Shown here piece by piece: positions 1-5,654 of a stretch of 5,681 nt of DNA. Source of the stretch: Pseudogracilibacillus sp037892545 (GTDB lineage Bacteria; Bacillota; Bacilli; Bacillales; Amphibacillaceae); NCBI RefSeq assembly GCF_037892545.1, contig NZ_JBBKBG010000057.1, forward strand, positions 1 through 5,681, in the 5' to 3' direction. The notes under the pieces were generated by a model, which saw only the letters and a program-made list of their open reading frames with translations, did not search any database and had not been told where the DNA came from. Each line of letters opens with the position of its first letter. Positions within the stretch are counted from its first letter, which is position 1. Made by a program: the position numbers and the translations under genes.

Positions 1-74
1 AAATTCAGATGCAACAAATGCAAAAACAGATGCAATAAACAAAATTCAGATGCAGCGAACGCGAATTTAGATAC
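1..74. repeat. Short imperfect tandem repeats of about 21 bases
   Basis: The heptamer CAGATGC occurs at 6-12, 27-33 and 47-53, with a degenerate fourth copy (TAGATAC) at 68-74. The steps are 21, 20 and 21 bases. The first and third units share AAATTCAGATGCA and similar A-rich tails. The 20-base step breaks any single reading frame, so the array does not encode one repeated peptide as it stands. On the plus strand one frame reads IQMQQMQKQMQ and stops at 36-38, and another stops at 68-70. Either could be the 3' end of a convergent gene beginning outside the window, but this cannot be decided from so little sequence. The array lies just beyond the tex terminator. Confidence 0.5.
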
Positions 75-78
75 AAAA

Positions 79-119
79 ATCCCCTTCATGTGGGTCACGA
101 ACTCTCACATGAAGGGGAT
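79..119 (-). terminator. Rho-independent terminator after tex, possibly bidirectional
   Basis: A perfect 14-bp inverted repeat pairs 79-92 with 106-119 (ATCCCCTTCATGTG / CACATGAAGGGGAT) around a 13-base loop. Reading on the minus strand, the hairpin begins 6 bases after the tex stop codon and is followed directly by a run of five T (75-79 on the plus strand read as A). This is a strong intrinsic terminator for tex. On the plus strand the hairpin is followed by a broken A/T-rich tract, so it could also stop a convergent transcript, though less efficiently. Confidence 0.9.
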
Positions 120-125
120 AAAATT

Positions 126-2291
126 TTATTTTGCTGCTTGTAGCATAGTTAAAGCAATGCGGCCACGTTTCACATCTACTTCGTCCACCCAAACAGTTAC
201 CACTTCACCAACCGAGACAACATCCATTGGGTGTTTCACAAAATGATTGGCTAATTTTGAAATATGAACGAGTCCATCTTGTCCAACTCCAATATCGACG
301 AACGCACCAAAGTCAACGACATTACGAACGGTTCCTTCCATTTCCATTCCTGCTTCTAAATCTTCTAACGATAACACTTTTTGCTTTAAAATTGGTTGTG
401 GGAAATCATCACGTAAATCACGACCAGGACGACTTAATGCTTCCACAATATCTTGTAATGTTGGTACACCAACAGTCAATTTTTCTGCTAATACATTTAA
501 ATCTACTTTTGCCAATGCTTCACGAACCTCATCAGAACCTACATCATCTAGAGAAAATCCGATTTCTGTCAACAATGCTTTCGTTACATCATAACTTTCA
601 GGGTGGATCGGTGTCATATCAAGTGGATTGGCACCATCAATGACACGTAAGAAACCAATACTCTGCTCATATGTCTTCGGTCCAAGACGTGGAACTTTTT
701 TCAATTGTGTTCGATTTGAAAATTTGCCTAAATCCTCACGAGCGACGACGATATTTTTCGCAATCGTTTTACTTAAACCAGCGACATGCTCTAACAAGGA
801 AGCTGAAGCAGTATTCACATTCACACCGACTTGGTTTACAGCTGTTTCTACGACGAAATCAAGGGATTGCGTTAATTCCTTTTGACTTACATCATGTTGG
901 TATTGTCCGACACCAATTGATTTTGGATCAATTTTTACTAATTCTGCAAGTGGATCTTGAACTCTTCTTCCGATCGACACGGCACTTCGTTCTTCCACCT
1001 CTAAATCTGGAAACTCTTCTCGAGCCAATTCAGAAGCAGAGTAAACACTTGCCCCAGCTTCATTGACAATGATATAAGGTATATCTAAATTATTTTGATC
1101 AATGACATCCGCAATAAATTGTTCCGTCTCACGTGAAGCAGTTCCATTTCCAATAGCAATTAATTTAATCGGATATTTCTCGACTAAATTTAGCACAATT
1201 TTTTCAGCGCCTTTTACATCATTTCGAGGTGCTGTCGGGAACATGACCCCTACTTCTAACATTTTTCCTGTTTCATCGACGACCGCTAACTTACAACCAG
1301 TACGAAATGCTGGGTCGACACTTAGTATCACACGACCTTTTAACGGTGGTTGTAATAATAAATTACGTAAATTCTCTGAGAAAACATTAATCGCCTGTGT
1401 TTCAGCTGTTTCCGTTAAACGTGCACGAATTTCTCGTTCAACCGACGGCTCAATTAAACGTTTATAACTATCTTCCATCGCCACTTCCAATAATTTAGCA
1501 CAATCCTCTGACTGCACTTTTCCAATCACTTTTCTTTGTAAAAATTGCATAATTTTTTCTTCTGGTGCTACTACTTTCACGCGAAGGACATCTTCTTTTT
1601 CCCCACGGTTAATCGCCAACGTACGATGGGACACGAGAGAACGGATCGCCTCATCGTATTCATAGTACATTTTGAAAATTTCCTTCTCATCTTTTTCTGC
1701 ATTTTTTACGGCTGTTTCGATCGTCCCTAATTTCCAAGTCGTTTCACGTATGTAATCACGGTATGCTGGATCATCTGAAATCCACTCCGCTATAATGTCG
1801 CTTGCTCCCGCAAGTACGTCTTCTACCGTAGACAGTTCATGCTCTTCAGAGAAAAATGATTCCGCGATCGCTTCTATATTGTCGATTGACTGTGTAAAAA
1901 TCTGTTCTGCTAATGGCTCTAAACCTTTTTCCTTTGCAATAGTTGCACGGGTACGACGTTTTTGACGATATGGACGATATAAATCTTCCACTCGTTGTAG
2001 CTTTGTTGCCGTTTCAATATCTTTTTGTAATTCCTCTGTCAATTTTCCTTGTTCATCAATTAAACGAATCACTTCTTCTTTTCGTTCTGCCAATTGGACG
2101 GCATATTGCCAATGGTCTTGAATATCTTTTATTTGCACTTCATCTAGTCCACCAGTTGCTTCCTTACGATAACGAGCAATAAATGGCACCGTATTTCCTT
2201 CGTCTAATAACTGGATTACTTGTTGTACAATCGCTTGTTTTAATTGTAATTCTTTCGCTACTAATTCCATTACATGCGTTTGATCGCTCAT
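126..2291 (-). CDS. tex: Tex, S1-domain RNA-binding transcription accessory protein
   Basis: This is a 721-residue protein of the Tex family (YdcI in B. subtilis), a cytoplasmic nucleic-acid-binding factor linked to transcription. The family architecture is complete. The N-terminal helical Tex domain carries EGNTVPFIARYRKEATGGLDE at about 31-51. A YqgF/RNase H-like domain begins near 320 (SVDPAFRTGCKLAVVD at 324-339). Helix-hairpin-helix segments follow at about 490-550 (VNVNTASASLL; LKKVPRLGPKTYEQ). The C-terminal S1 domain spans about 648-718 (GTVRNVVDFGAFVDIG, DGLVHIS). Length matches the family. A longer frame opens 21 bases upstream, but the start at 2291 is preceded by a strong ribosome binding site, and the predicted transcription start lies downstream of the longer start. 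tex follows sigB by 88 bases with a terminator and a promoter between them, so it is probably mainly its own unit. The family is certain; the exact in vivo role is not well defined. Confidence 0.96.
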   Translation of the reverse strand: MSDQTHVMELVAKELQLKQAIVQQVIQLLDEGNTVPFIARYRKEATGGLDEVQIKDIQDHWQYAVQLAERKEEVIRLIDEQGKLTEELQKDIETATKLQRVEDLYRPYRQKRRTRATIAKEKGLEPLAEQIFTQSIDNIEAIAESFFSEEHELSTVEDVLAGASDIIAEWISDDPAYRDYIRETTWKLGTIETAVKNAEKDEKEIFKMYYEYDEAIRSLVSHRTLAINRGEKEDVLRVKVVAPEEKIMQFLQRKVIGKVQSEDCAKLLEVAMEDSYKRLIEPSVEREIRARLTETAETQAINVFSENLRNLLLQPPLKGRVILSVDPAFRTGCKLAVVDETGKMLEVGVMFPTAPRNDVKGAEKIVLNLVEKYPIKLIAIGNGTASRETEQFIADVIDQNNLDIPYIIVNEAGASVYSASELAREEFPDLEVEERSAVSIGRRVQDPLAELVKIDPKSIGVGQYQHDVSQKELTQSLDFVVETAVNQVGVNVNTASASLLEHVAGLSKTIAKNIVVAREDLGKFSNRTQLKKVPRLGPKTYEQSIGFLRVIDGANPLDMTPIHPESYDVTKALLTEIGFSLDDVGSDEVREALAKVDLNVLAEKLTVGVPTLQDIVEALSRPGRDLRDDFPQPILKQKVLSLEDLEAGMEMEGTVRNVVDFGAFVDIGVGQDGLVHISKLANHFVKHPMDVVSVGEVVTVWVDEVDVKRGRIALTMLQAAK

Positions 2292-2299
2292 TTTGCATT

Positions 2300-2307
2300 C
2301 TCCTTCC
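2300..2307 (-). promoter_or_regulatory. Ribosome binding site fixing the tex start
   Basis: On the minus strand GGAAGGAG ends 8 bases before the ATG at 2291. The alternative in-frame ATG codons at 2312 and 2309 have no Shine-Dalgarno sequence of their own, and the one at 2309 overlaps this site. Confidence 0.85.
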
Positions 2308-2315
2308 ATCATCCT

Positions 2316-2343
2316 ATTTTATCATAGGAATCCCCTATCACAA
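2316..2343 (-). promoter_or_regulatory. Probable sigma-A promoter for tex
   Basis: On the minus strand TTGTGA (2338-2343; 4 of 6 to TTGACA) is separated by 16 bases from TAAAAT (2316-2321; 5 of 6 to TATAAT). The -10 box is preceded by TGA, giving an extended -10 element (TGATAAAAT). The expected start site is near 2309, leaving a leader of roughly 18 bases that contains the ribosome binding site. The -35 box overlaps the T-run of the upstream sigB terminator. The call is from motif match only. Confidence 0.55.
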
Positions 2344-2378
2344 AAAAGAGATTGGAGTGTACATTTCTCCAACCTCTT
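2342..2378 (-). terminator. Rho-independent terminator after sigB
   Basis: On the minus strand an AAGAGGTTGGAG arm pairs with CTCCAATCTCTT (2367-2378 with 2346-2357) over 12 bp, with one G-U wobble and a 9-base loop. It runs into six T (2342-2347 read as A on the plus strand). The hairpin starts one base after the sigB stop codon. It separates the sigB operon from tex, although some readthrough is possible. Confidence 0.85.
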
Positions 2379-2379
2379 C

Positions 2380-3171
2380 TTATTCAACCGTTGAAACTTC
2401 GCCTCGACCTTTTTCCAATTCATCTTTTAATTTTTTCAATGCTTTACGTTGTAAACGAGACACATGCATTTGTGAAATACCTAATAATTCCCCAACTTCT
2501 TTTTGGCTTAAATTTTCAAAGAAAATGAGTTTTAATATTTCTTGTTCACGGTTGTCCAACACTGGAAAAATTTTTTCTAACACCATATGTAAATCAACTT
2601 TTTCATAATATTCGTCTTCTAAACCGACTAAATCTAAAATGGAAACCGTGTTCCCTTCTCCATCTGATTCATGTTTATAATCGACAGATAAAGCGCGATA
2701 ACTTTTTGTCATTTCCATCGTCTCTAGCACTTCTTCTTCTGTCACTTCAAGGTAAGACGCTATATCTTGTACTGTCGGGGATCGCTGTAAATCATTCGTC
2801 AATGTTTCTACCGCACGATTAATTTTTGGGCCTAATTCTTTAATACGCCTGGGAACATGAACACTCCACGTTTTATCACGAATATAACGTTTTATTTCGC
2901 CGATAATCGTCGGGATGGCAAATGCTTCAAACGTTTTACCGAATTCCGGATCAAAACGTTCCGCAGCCATTAATAAACCAATCATCCCAACTTGTGCTAA
3001 ATCTTCATGATTTCCCCGGCTCTGAGAATATTTGCGTGCTAAAGAATGAACAAGCCCTTCAAAATGAAGGACTAATTTTTCTTTTACTATCTCATTATCT
3101 GATTCTTGTTGGAGAAGCTCAATCCAACGGTATACTTCGTCTTCTTCAGTTTGTTGTTTGGACTTTGTCAT
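2380..3171 (-). CDS. sigB: RNA polymerase sigma factor SigB (general stress)
   Basis: This 263-residue protein is the sigma-B alternative sigma factor, which directs RNA polymerase to general stress promoters. The sigma-70 group 3 layout is complete. Region 2 includes HEDLAQVGMIGLLMAAERFD at about 55-74 and the near-invariant SigB stretch FEAFAIPTIIGEIKR with RDKTWSVHVPRR up to residue 109. Region 3 spans about 110-165. Region 4 has a helix-turn-helix at about 222-248 (SQKEVGELLGISQMHVSRLQRKALKKL). Similarity to B. subtilis SigB is strong across the length, and the size matches. The start at 3171 is preferred because GGGGTGG lies 6 bases upstream; the longer start at 3192 has no such site. 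The gene overlaps the end of rsbW by 26 bases, which suggests translational coupling of sigma factor and anti-sigma factor. It is last in its transcription unit, with a terminator immediately after. No rsbX follows. Confidence 0.97.
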   Translation of the reverse strand: MTKSKQQTEEDEVYRWIELLQQESDNEIVKEKLVLHFEGLVHSLARKYSQSRGNHEDLAQVGMIGLLMAAERFDPEFGKTFEAFAIPTIIGEIKRYIRDKTWSVHVPRRIKELGPKINRAVETLTNDLQRSPTVQDIASYLEVTEEEVLETMEMTKSYRALSVDYKHESDGEGNTVSILDLVGLEDEYYEKVDLHMVLEKIFPVLDNREQEILKLIFFENLSQKEVGELLGISQMHVSRLQRKALKKLKDELEKGRGEVSTVE

Positions 3172-3628
3172 CGACTTCCACCCCAGTTTCATCGAGAAAC
3201 TTTGTCATTAATACTACGACACCATACTCGTTATTAATTTCAACTTTATCCATTAAGGCGTTAATCAAATACAGTCCAAAACCCCCTTCACGCATTTGAG
3301 TTACGGGTTTCATTTCATTTATTTGATTCATCGGGCCGATGCGATTTTTTACATCTTCAAAATTGAAACTCTCTCCTTGATCCGCTACCATCATTTCAAT
3401 TTTGTCTGCATACACTCCAAAACCAATTCTTACTTCTCCACGATCTTCCTTCTCATAAGCATGTGTGACAACGTTCGTCACTGCTTCAGATAAAGCAATT
3501 TTTAAATCTTCAATTGCTTCATATGAAAAGCCCATACGGCTAGCAATTCCAGAAATTGTTAAACGAACAACCCCGACATAAGCCGGTTTTGCCGGAATTT
3601 TCATTTCAATAAAATCAAACTGCGTCAT
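3146..3628 (-). CDS. rsbW: RsbW, anti-sigma-B factor and serine kinase
   Basis: This 160-residue cytoplasmic protein is the same length as B. subtilis RsbW. It binds and blocks SigB and uses ATP to phosphorylate RsbV on a serine. The GHKL kinase fold is recognisable by its N-box at about 48-58 (EAVTNVVTHAY, with E48, N52 and H56), its G1 box at 82-88 (ADQGESF, with D83) and its G2 box at about 114-122 (EGGFGLYLI). The N-terminal IEMKIPAKPAYVGVVRLTISGIASRMG is typical of RsbW. A longer frame begins at 3667 and would overlap rsbV, but it has no ribosome binding site, while AGGAGG lies 10 bases before the ATG at 3628. The gene begins 22 bases after the rsbV stop and overlaps sigB by 26 bases. 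Co-expression of antagonist, anti-sigma and sigma is the conserved arrangement. Confidence 0.97.
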   Translation of the reverse strand: MTQFDFIEMKIPAKPAYVGVVRLTISGIASRMGFSYEAIEDLKIALSEAVTNVVTHAYEKEDRGEVRIGFGVYADKIEMMVADQGESFNFEDVKNRIGPMNQINEMKPVTQMREGGFGLYLINALMDKVEINNEYGVVVLMTKFLDETGVEVDDKVQTTN

Positions 3629-3634
3629 CTTTAT

Positions 3635-3644
3635 CTTCCCTCCT
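3635..3644 (-). promoter_or_regulatory. Ribosome binding site fixing the rsbW start
   Basis: On the minus strand AGGAGGGAAG sits in the rsbV-rsbW gap. Its AGGAGG core ends 10 bases before the ATG at 3628. It rules in that start over the ATG at 3667, which lies inside rsbV without a site of its own. Confidence 0.85.
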
Positions 3645-3650
3645 GAACGA

Positions 3651-3965
3651 TCATTTCGGTACGACATTCATTATTTCATGTAATCCGGTCACTTGGAATA
3701 ATCTTAATACACGATCCTTTACATGAATAATTTCTATTATACTATTATGTTGTTTCGATGATTTATATGCATTTATAAACACACCTAGACCTGTACTATC
3801 TAAGTATGAAATATTTTCCAAATCTATTTTAATCTTATGTCCTGCTTTTTCTGTTAACGGGATTAATTTATCTCTTAATGCTGGGGCGGTATATACGTCA
3901 ATTTCCCCGGATAATTGTACGATTGATTTTTTCCCTTCGTCCTTTATGTCTATGTTTAAATTCAT
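3651..3965 (-). CDS. rsbV: RsbV, anti-anti-sigma factor (STAS domain)
   Basis: This 104-residue single STAS-domain protein is the antagonist of RsbW. When unphosphorylated it binds RsbW and releases SigB. The hallmark motif SYLDSTGLGVF occupies 53-63, and Ser57 corresponds to the serine phosphorylated by RsbW in B. subtilis (Ser56). The N-terminal segment (GEIDVYTAPALRDKLIPL, 20-37) is characteristic. It is slightly shorter than B. subtilis RsbV (about 109 residues), lacking part of the C-terminal tail. The ATG at 3965 has a GAGGTGA site 5 bases upstream; the longer alternative uses a GTG at 3986 and is less likely. It is the first gene downstream of the internal sigma-B promoter and is followed closely by rsbW. 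Confidence 0.97.
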   Translation of the reverse strand: MNLNIDIKDEGKKSIVQLSGEIDVYTAPALRDKLIPLTEKAGHKIKIDLENISYLDSTGLGVFINAYKSSKQHNSIIEIIHVKDRVLRLFQVTGLHEIMNVVPK

Positions 3966-3970
3966 TGTCG

Positions 3971-3978
3971 TCACCTCT
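3971..3978 (-). promoter_or_regulatory. Ribosome binding site fixing the rsbV start
   Basis: On the minus strand AGAGGTGA matches the extended anti-Shine-Dalgarno complement (GAGGTGA) and ends 5 bases before the ATG at 3965. It lies downstream of the GTG at 3986, so that alternative start is unlikely to be the main one. Confidence 0.75.
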
Positions 3979-4008
3979 TTTTTCACCTACTCCATCTTCA
4001 ATACTGTT

Positions 4009-4034
4009 ATACCCAAACTACCAAAAGATTAAAC
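4009..4034 (-). promoter_or_regulatory. Sigma-B promoter for rsbV-rsbW-sigB
   Basis: On the minus strand GTTTAA (4029-4034) and GGGTAT (4009-4014) are separated by 14 bases. Both boxes match the known sigma-B consensus (GTTTAA, GGGTAT) perfectly, and the spacing is in the accepted range. The -35 box coincides with the final Val codon and stop codon of rsbU. A sigma-B-dependent promoter at this same place, between rsbU and rsbV, is established in B. subtilis. The inferred effect is positive autoregulation of rsbV, rsbW and sigB, but not rsbU. The start site should fall near 4000-4003, about 35 bases before rsbV. Confidence 0.92.
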
Positions 4035-5039
4035 AAATCTTTTAATAATTAATAATGTAAAGTCGTCTTTTAATTGAAAATCTTCCATTTGTTTAAAGTA
4101 ATTGTACACACTCTCTACTTGTTTCTGTGCCGACAAGTGAGAAAACTTTTGAATTACTTCTATTAATTCTTGCTTTGTAATGAAACGATCGCCTCGTTTA
4201 CACTCTGTTACACCGTCTGTTAACAAAATGATGCTATCGCCTACTTCAATTTCTAACGTATATTCCTCATATTGCGCTTTTTTCACTACACCAAGCACAA
4301 TTCCTTTTGCTTCCATTTCCTCGTAACGATCCGTTTCTTTCCGATAAATAAAACCAGGTTCATGTCCAGCCGAGGCAAATTTAAAGACATTTGTCGCTAA
4401 ATTATACTGTCCAAATAACATCGTAATAAAAATATTCGCCGTGACATTTCGTTCCACAATATGATTTAAATTCCGAAGCACTGTTGGTGGACACATAGAT
4501 TCATCATAAAATATATCCATCGCATATTTAATCATCGACATGCTTAGTGCTGCAGGCACCCCTTTTCCAATGACGTCTGCAATTCCAAAGTTTAAAATAC
4601 CATCTTCGCCTTCTGTAAAATGGTAGTAATCTCCGTTCAGTTGACGATATGGGACACTAATAGCTCCGATATCTAACGTTTTATATGTAGGAATTTCTGT
4701 TTTTAGTAATGTTTTTTGCATATTTGCCGCAACCTGAATTTCCGATTTTAATTCAAGGCGCTCTGTGTTTAATTGTTCGAATTTACTATTTGCAACACGG
4801 TATGCAATTAATGATTCCAATAAAAATTGCAAGGATTGTTTGTATTCACCAGCTGTTTCACCGTAAATAGAGTCCATCGCTTTCATATGTATACGGACAA
4901 TCTCTTCTGGGAAAATATTTCGATTCACAAAAGAGGAACTCATTACCTTCGCTTTCATTAAATACTTTTCATCATTCGTTTGCAAAAATTTCTCTAACAT
5001 TTCTGTATATATCTGTGTATCTTTTCCAATGTTTTGCAT
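4029..5039 (-). CDS. rsbU: RsbU, PP2C-type phosphoserine phosphatase acting on RsbV
   Basis: This 336-residue cytoplasmic protein is nearly the same length as B. subtilis RsbU (335). It dephosphorylates RsbV-P and so switches SigB on. The N-terminal helical domain (about 1-84; FPEEIVRIHMKAMDSIY at 43-59) corresponds to the part that binds the activator RsbT in B. subtilis. A helical linker (KSEIQVAANMQKTLL, 98-112) leads into the PPM catalytic domain. Metal-binding and catalytic motifs are intact: NGDYYHF with D137, IADVIGKGVPAA with D155, FASAGHEPGF at 221-230, LTDGVTEC with D275, and DDFTLLI with D325/D326. The start at 5039 has an AGGGGGA site 9 bases upstream. Its stop codon is embedded in the sigma-B promoter for the next genes. 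rsbT is not adjacent in this window; upstream is a DUF4870 gene 51 bases away. Staphylococci also carry an RsbU of this type without a local rsbT. Confidence 0.95.
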   Translation of the reverse strand: MQNIGKDTQIYTEMLEKFLQTNDEKYLMKAKVMSSSFVNRNIFPEEIVRIHMKAMDSIYGETAGEYKQSLQFLLESLIAYRVANSKFEQLNTERLELKSEIQVAANMQKTLLKTEIPTYKTLDIGAISVPYRQLNGDYYHFTEGEDGILNFGIADVIGKGVPAALSMSMIKYAMDIFYDESMCPPTVLRNLNHIVERNVTANIFITMLFGQYNLATNVFKFASAGHEPGFIYRKETDRYEEMEAKGIVLGVVKKAQYEEYTLEIEVGDSIILLTDGVTECKRGDRFITKQELIEVIQKFSHLSAQKQVESVYNYFKQMEDFQLKDDFTLLIIKRFV

Positions 5040-5059
5040 ATGCTTCAGTCCCCCTGTCT

Positions 5060-5088
5060 ATTTTATGTTAGAACCTAACATATGTTCA
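5060..5088 (-). promoter_or_regulatory. Inverted repeat overlapping a weak candidate promoter before rsbU
   Basis: A perfect 8-bp inverted repeat (TATGTTAG / CTAACATA, 5064-5071 and 5075-5082) has a 3-base centre. No T-run follows on either strand, so it is not a normal terminator. On the minus strand it fills the spacer between TGAACA (5083-5088; 4 of 6 to TTGACA) and TAAAAT (5060-5065; 5 of 6), 17 bases apart. That would put transcription start near 5053, inside the rsbU ribosome binding site, which weakens the promoter idea. An operator, an mRNA hairpin or chance are the alternatives. Confidence 0.35.
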
Positions 5089-5090
5089 TG

Positions 5091-5465
5091 TTATCGTATA
5101 AACTTAATGGTAAACGGAATTCTATACCATTCTCCTTGATAGGCTTTTATTGCACCAATAATCGTAAAGATGATGACTAAAAATCCAACAATGGGAAATA
5201 AAATAAATCCAATTAATAAGACTTTCAAAATAACTGCAACAATTCCATAAATGACGAATGAAATCAAAAAGTTAAGATAGTTTTTTCCGTGAAAATCTAC
5301 AAACTTTGAATCGTCCCTTTTTAATAGCCAAATAATAAGAGGTCCAATAATCGTGGTGAAAAAACTCGTTAAATAAATAAGCATCGCAAAAATTCGCTCA
5401 TCTTTATTCGGTTCCACATAATACGTATCGCCATCTGCAAAAATCGTCGTTCGATTGTTTGTCAT
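5091..5465 (-). CDS. DUF4870 (Tic20-like) small membrane protein
   Basis: This 124-residue protein belongs to the DUF4870 family of small integral membrane proteins, whose function is unknown. The N-terminal 20 residues are polar. Hydrophobic segments follow at about 25-48, 64-80 and 82-105, consistent with three membrane helices. The family signature appears in the loop after helix one (WLLKRDDSKFVDFHGKNYLNF, 46-66) and at the C-terminus (AIKAYQGEWYRIPFTIKFI, 105-123). The ATG at 5465 is chosen because GGAGG lies 5 bases upstream; a TTG four codons earlier overlaps that site. It ends 51 bases before rsbU with no terminator between them, so it may be co-transcribed with rsbU. This family is not a known member of the sigma-B pathway, so a role in stress signalling is only a guess from position. 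Confidence 0.9.
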   Translation of the reverse strand: MTNNRTTIFADGDTYYVEPNKDERIFAMLIYLTSFFTTIIGPLIIWLLKRDDSKFVDFHGKNYLNFLISFVIYGIVAVILKVLLIGFILFPIVGFLVIIFTIIGAIKAYQGEWYRIPFTIKFIR

Positions 5466-5470
5466 TTTAT

Positions 5471-5475
5471 CCTCC
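5471..5475 (-). promoter_or_regulatory. Ribosome binding site fixing the DUF4870 start
   Basis: On the minus strand GGAGG ends 5 bases before the ATG at 5465. The longer reading would start on a TTG (5475-5477) that overlaps this site, so the ATG start is preferred. Confidence 0.85.
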
Positions 5476-5560
5476 AATATAATTATATCGTTATAAAAAT
5501 AATATCACTTTTTAGTTTTATTTGCTATATGGGAAAGGGCTTATTGTGTTCATAAAAGAA

Positions 5561-5589
5561 ATTATATATTAGTCATTTTCGTTAGGTAA
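5561..5589 (-). promoter_or_regulatory. Weak candidate sigma-A promoter for the DUF4870 gene
   Basis: On the minus strand a perfect TATAAT (5561-5566) lies 17 bases downstream of TTACCT (5584-5589), which matches TTGACA at only 3 of 6 positions. It would give a leader of about 90 bases. The gap 5466-5654 is very AT-rich and offers other TATAAT-like strings, including one at about 5480-5485 that is too close to the start codon. No sigma-B-type motif is visible here. The rest of the gap holds nothing I can identify. Confidence 0.25.
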
Positions 5590-5654
5590 TTGGAACTACA
5601 AAAAATAGGTATAAAACTAAACTAATTTAGATAAAGTTAACACGTGGTTTTGTC

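Noticed and set aside
227..2182. Several open frames of 60-140 codons on the plus strand opposite tex
   Set aside because: They are antisense shadows: no ribosome binding sites, compositions rich in Leu/Phe/His as expected from the complement of a coding strand, and no recognisable domains.
2183..3493. Plus-strand open frames opposite sigB and rsbW
   Set aside because: They lie antisense to well-supported genes and show no family features or start signals.
4009..5477. Possibility that the phosphatase is a different PP2C regulator (such as the response-regulator type that controls SigB in the B. cereus group)
   Set aside because: The N-terminus is the helical RsbU type rather than a receiver domain, and the alignment with B. 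subtilis RsbU runs from end to end.
5511..5621. Eleven-base inverted repeat TTTAGTTTTAT / ATAAAACTAAA about 90 bases apart
   Set aside because: It is AT-only apart from one G-C pair, lies in very AT-rich sequence and spans a long loop, so chance is likely.
5617..5630. Small hairpin CTAAA-loop-TTTAG followed by T-rich sequence on the minus strand, as a possible terminator for an upstream gene
   Set aside because: The stem is 5 bp with a single G-C pair, too weak to call as a terminator.
5636..5646. Adjacent palindromes GTTAAC and CACGTG sharing a C
   Set aside because: Six-base palindromes are common by chance and there is no further symmetry or promoter context around them.
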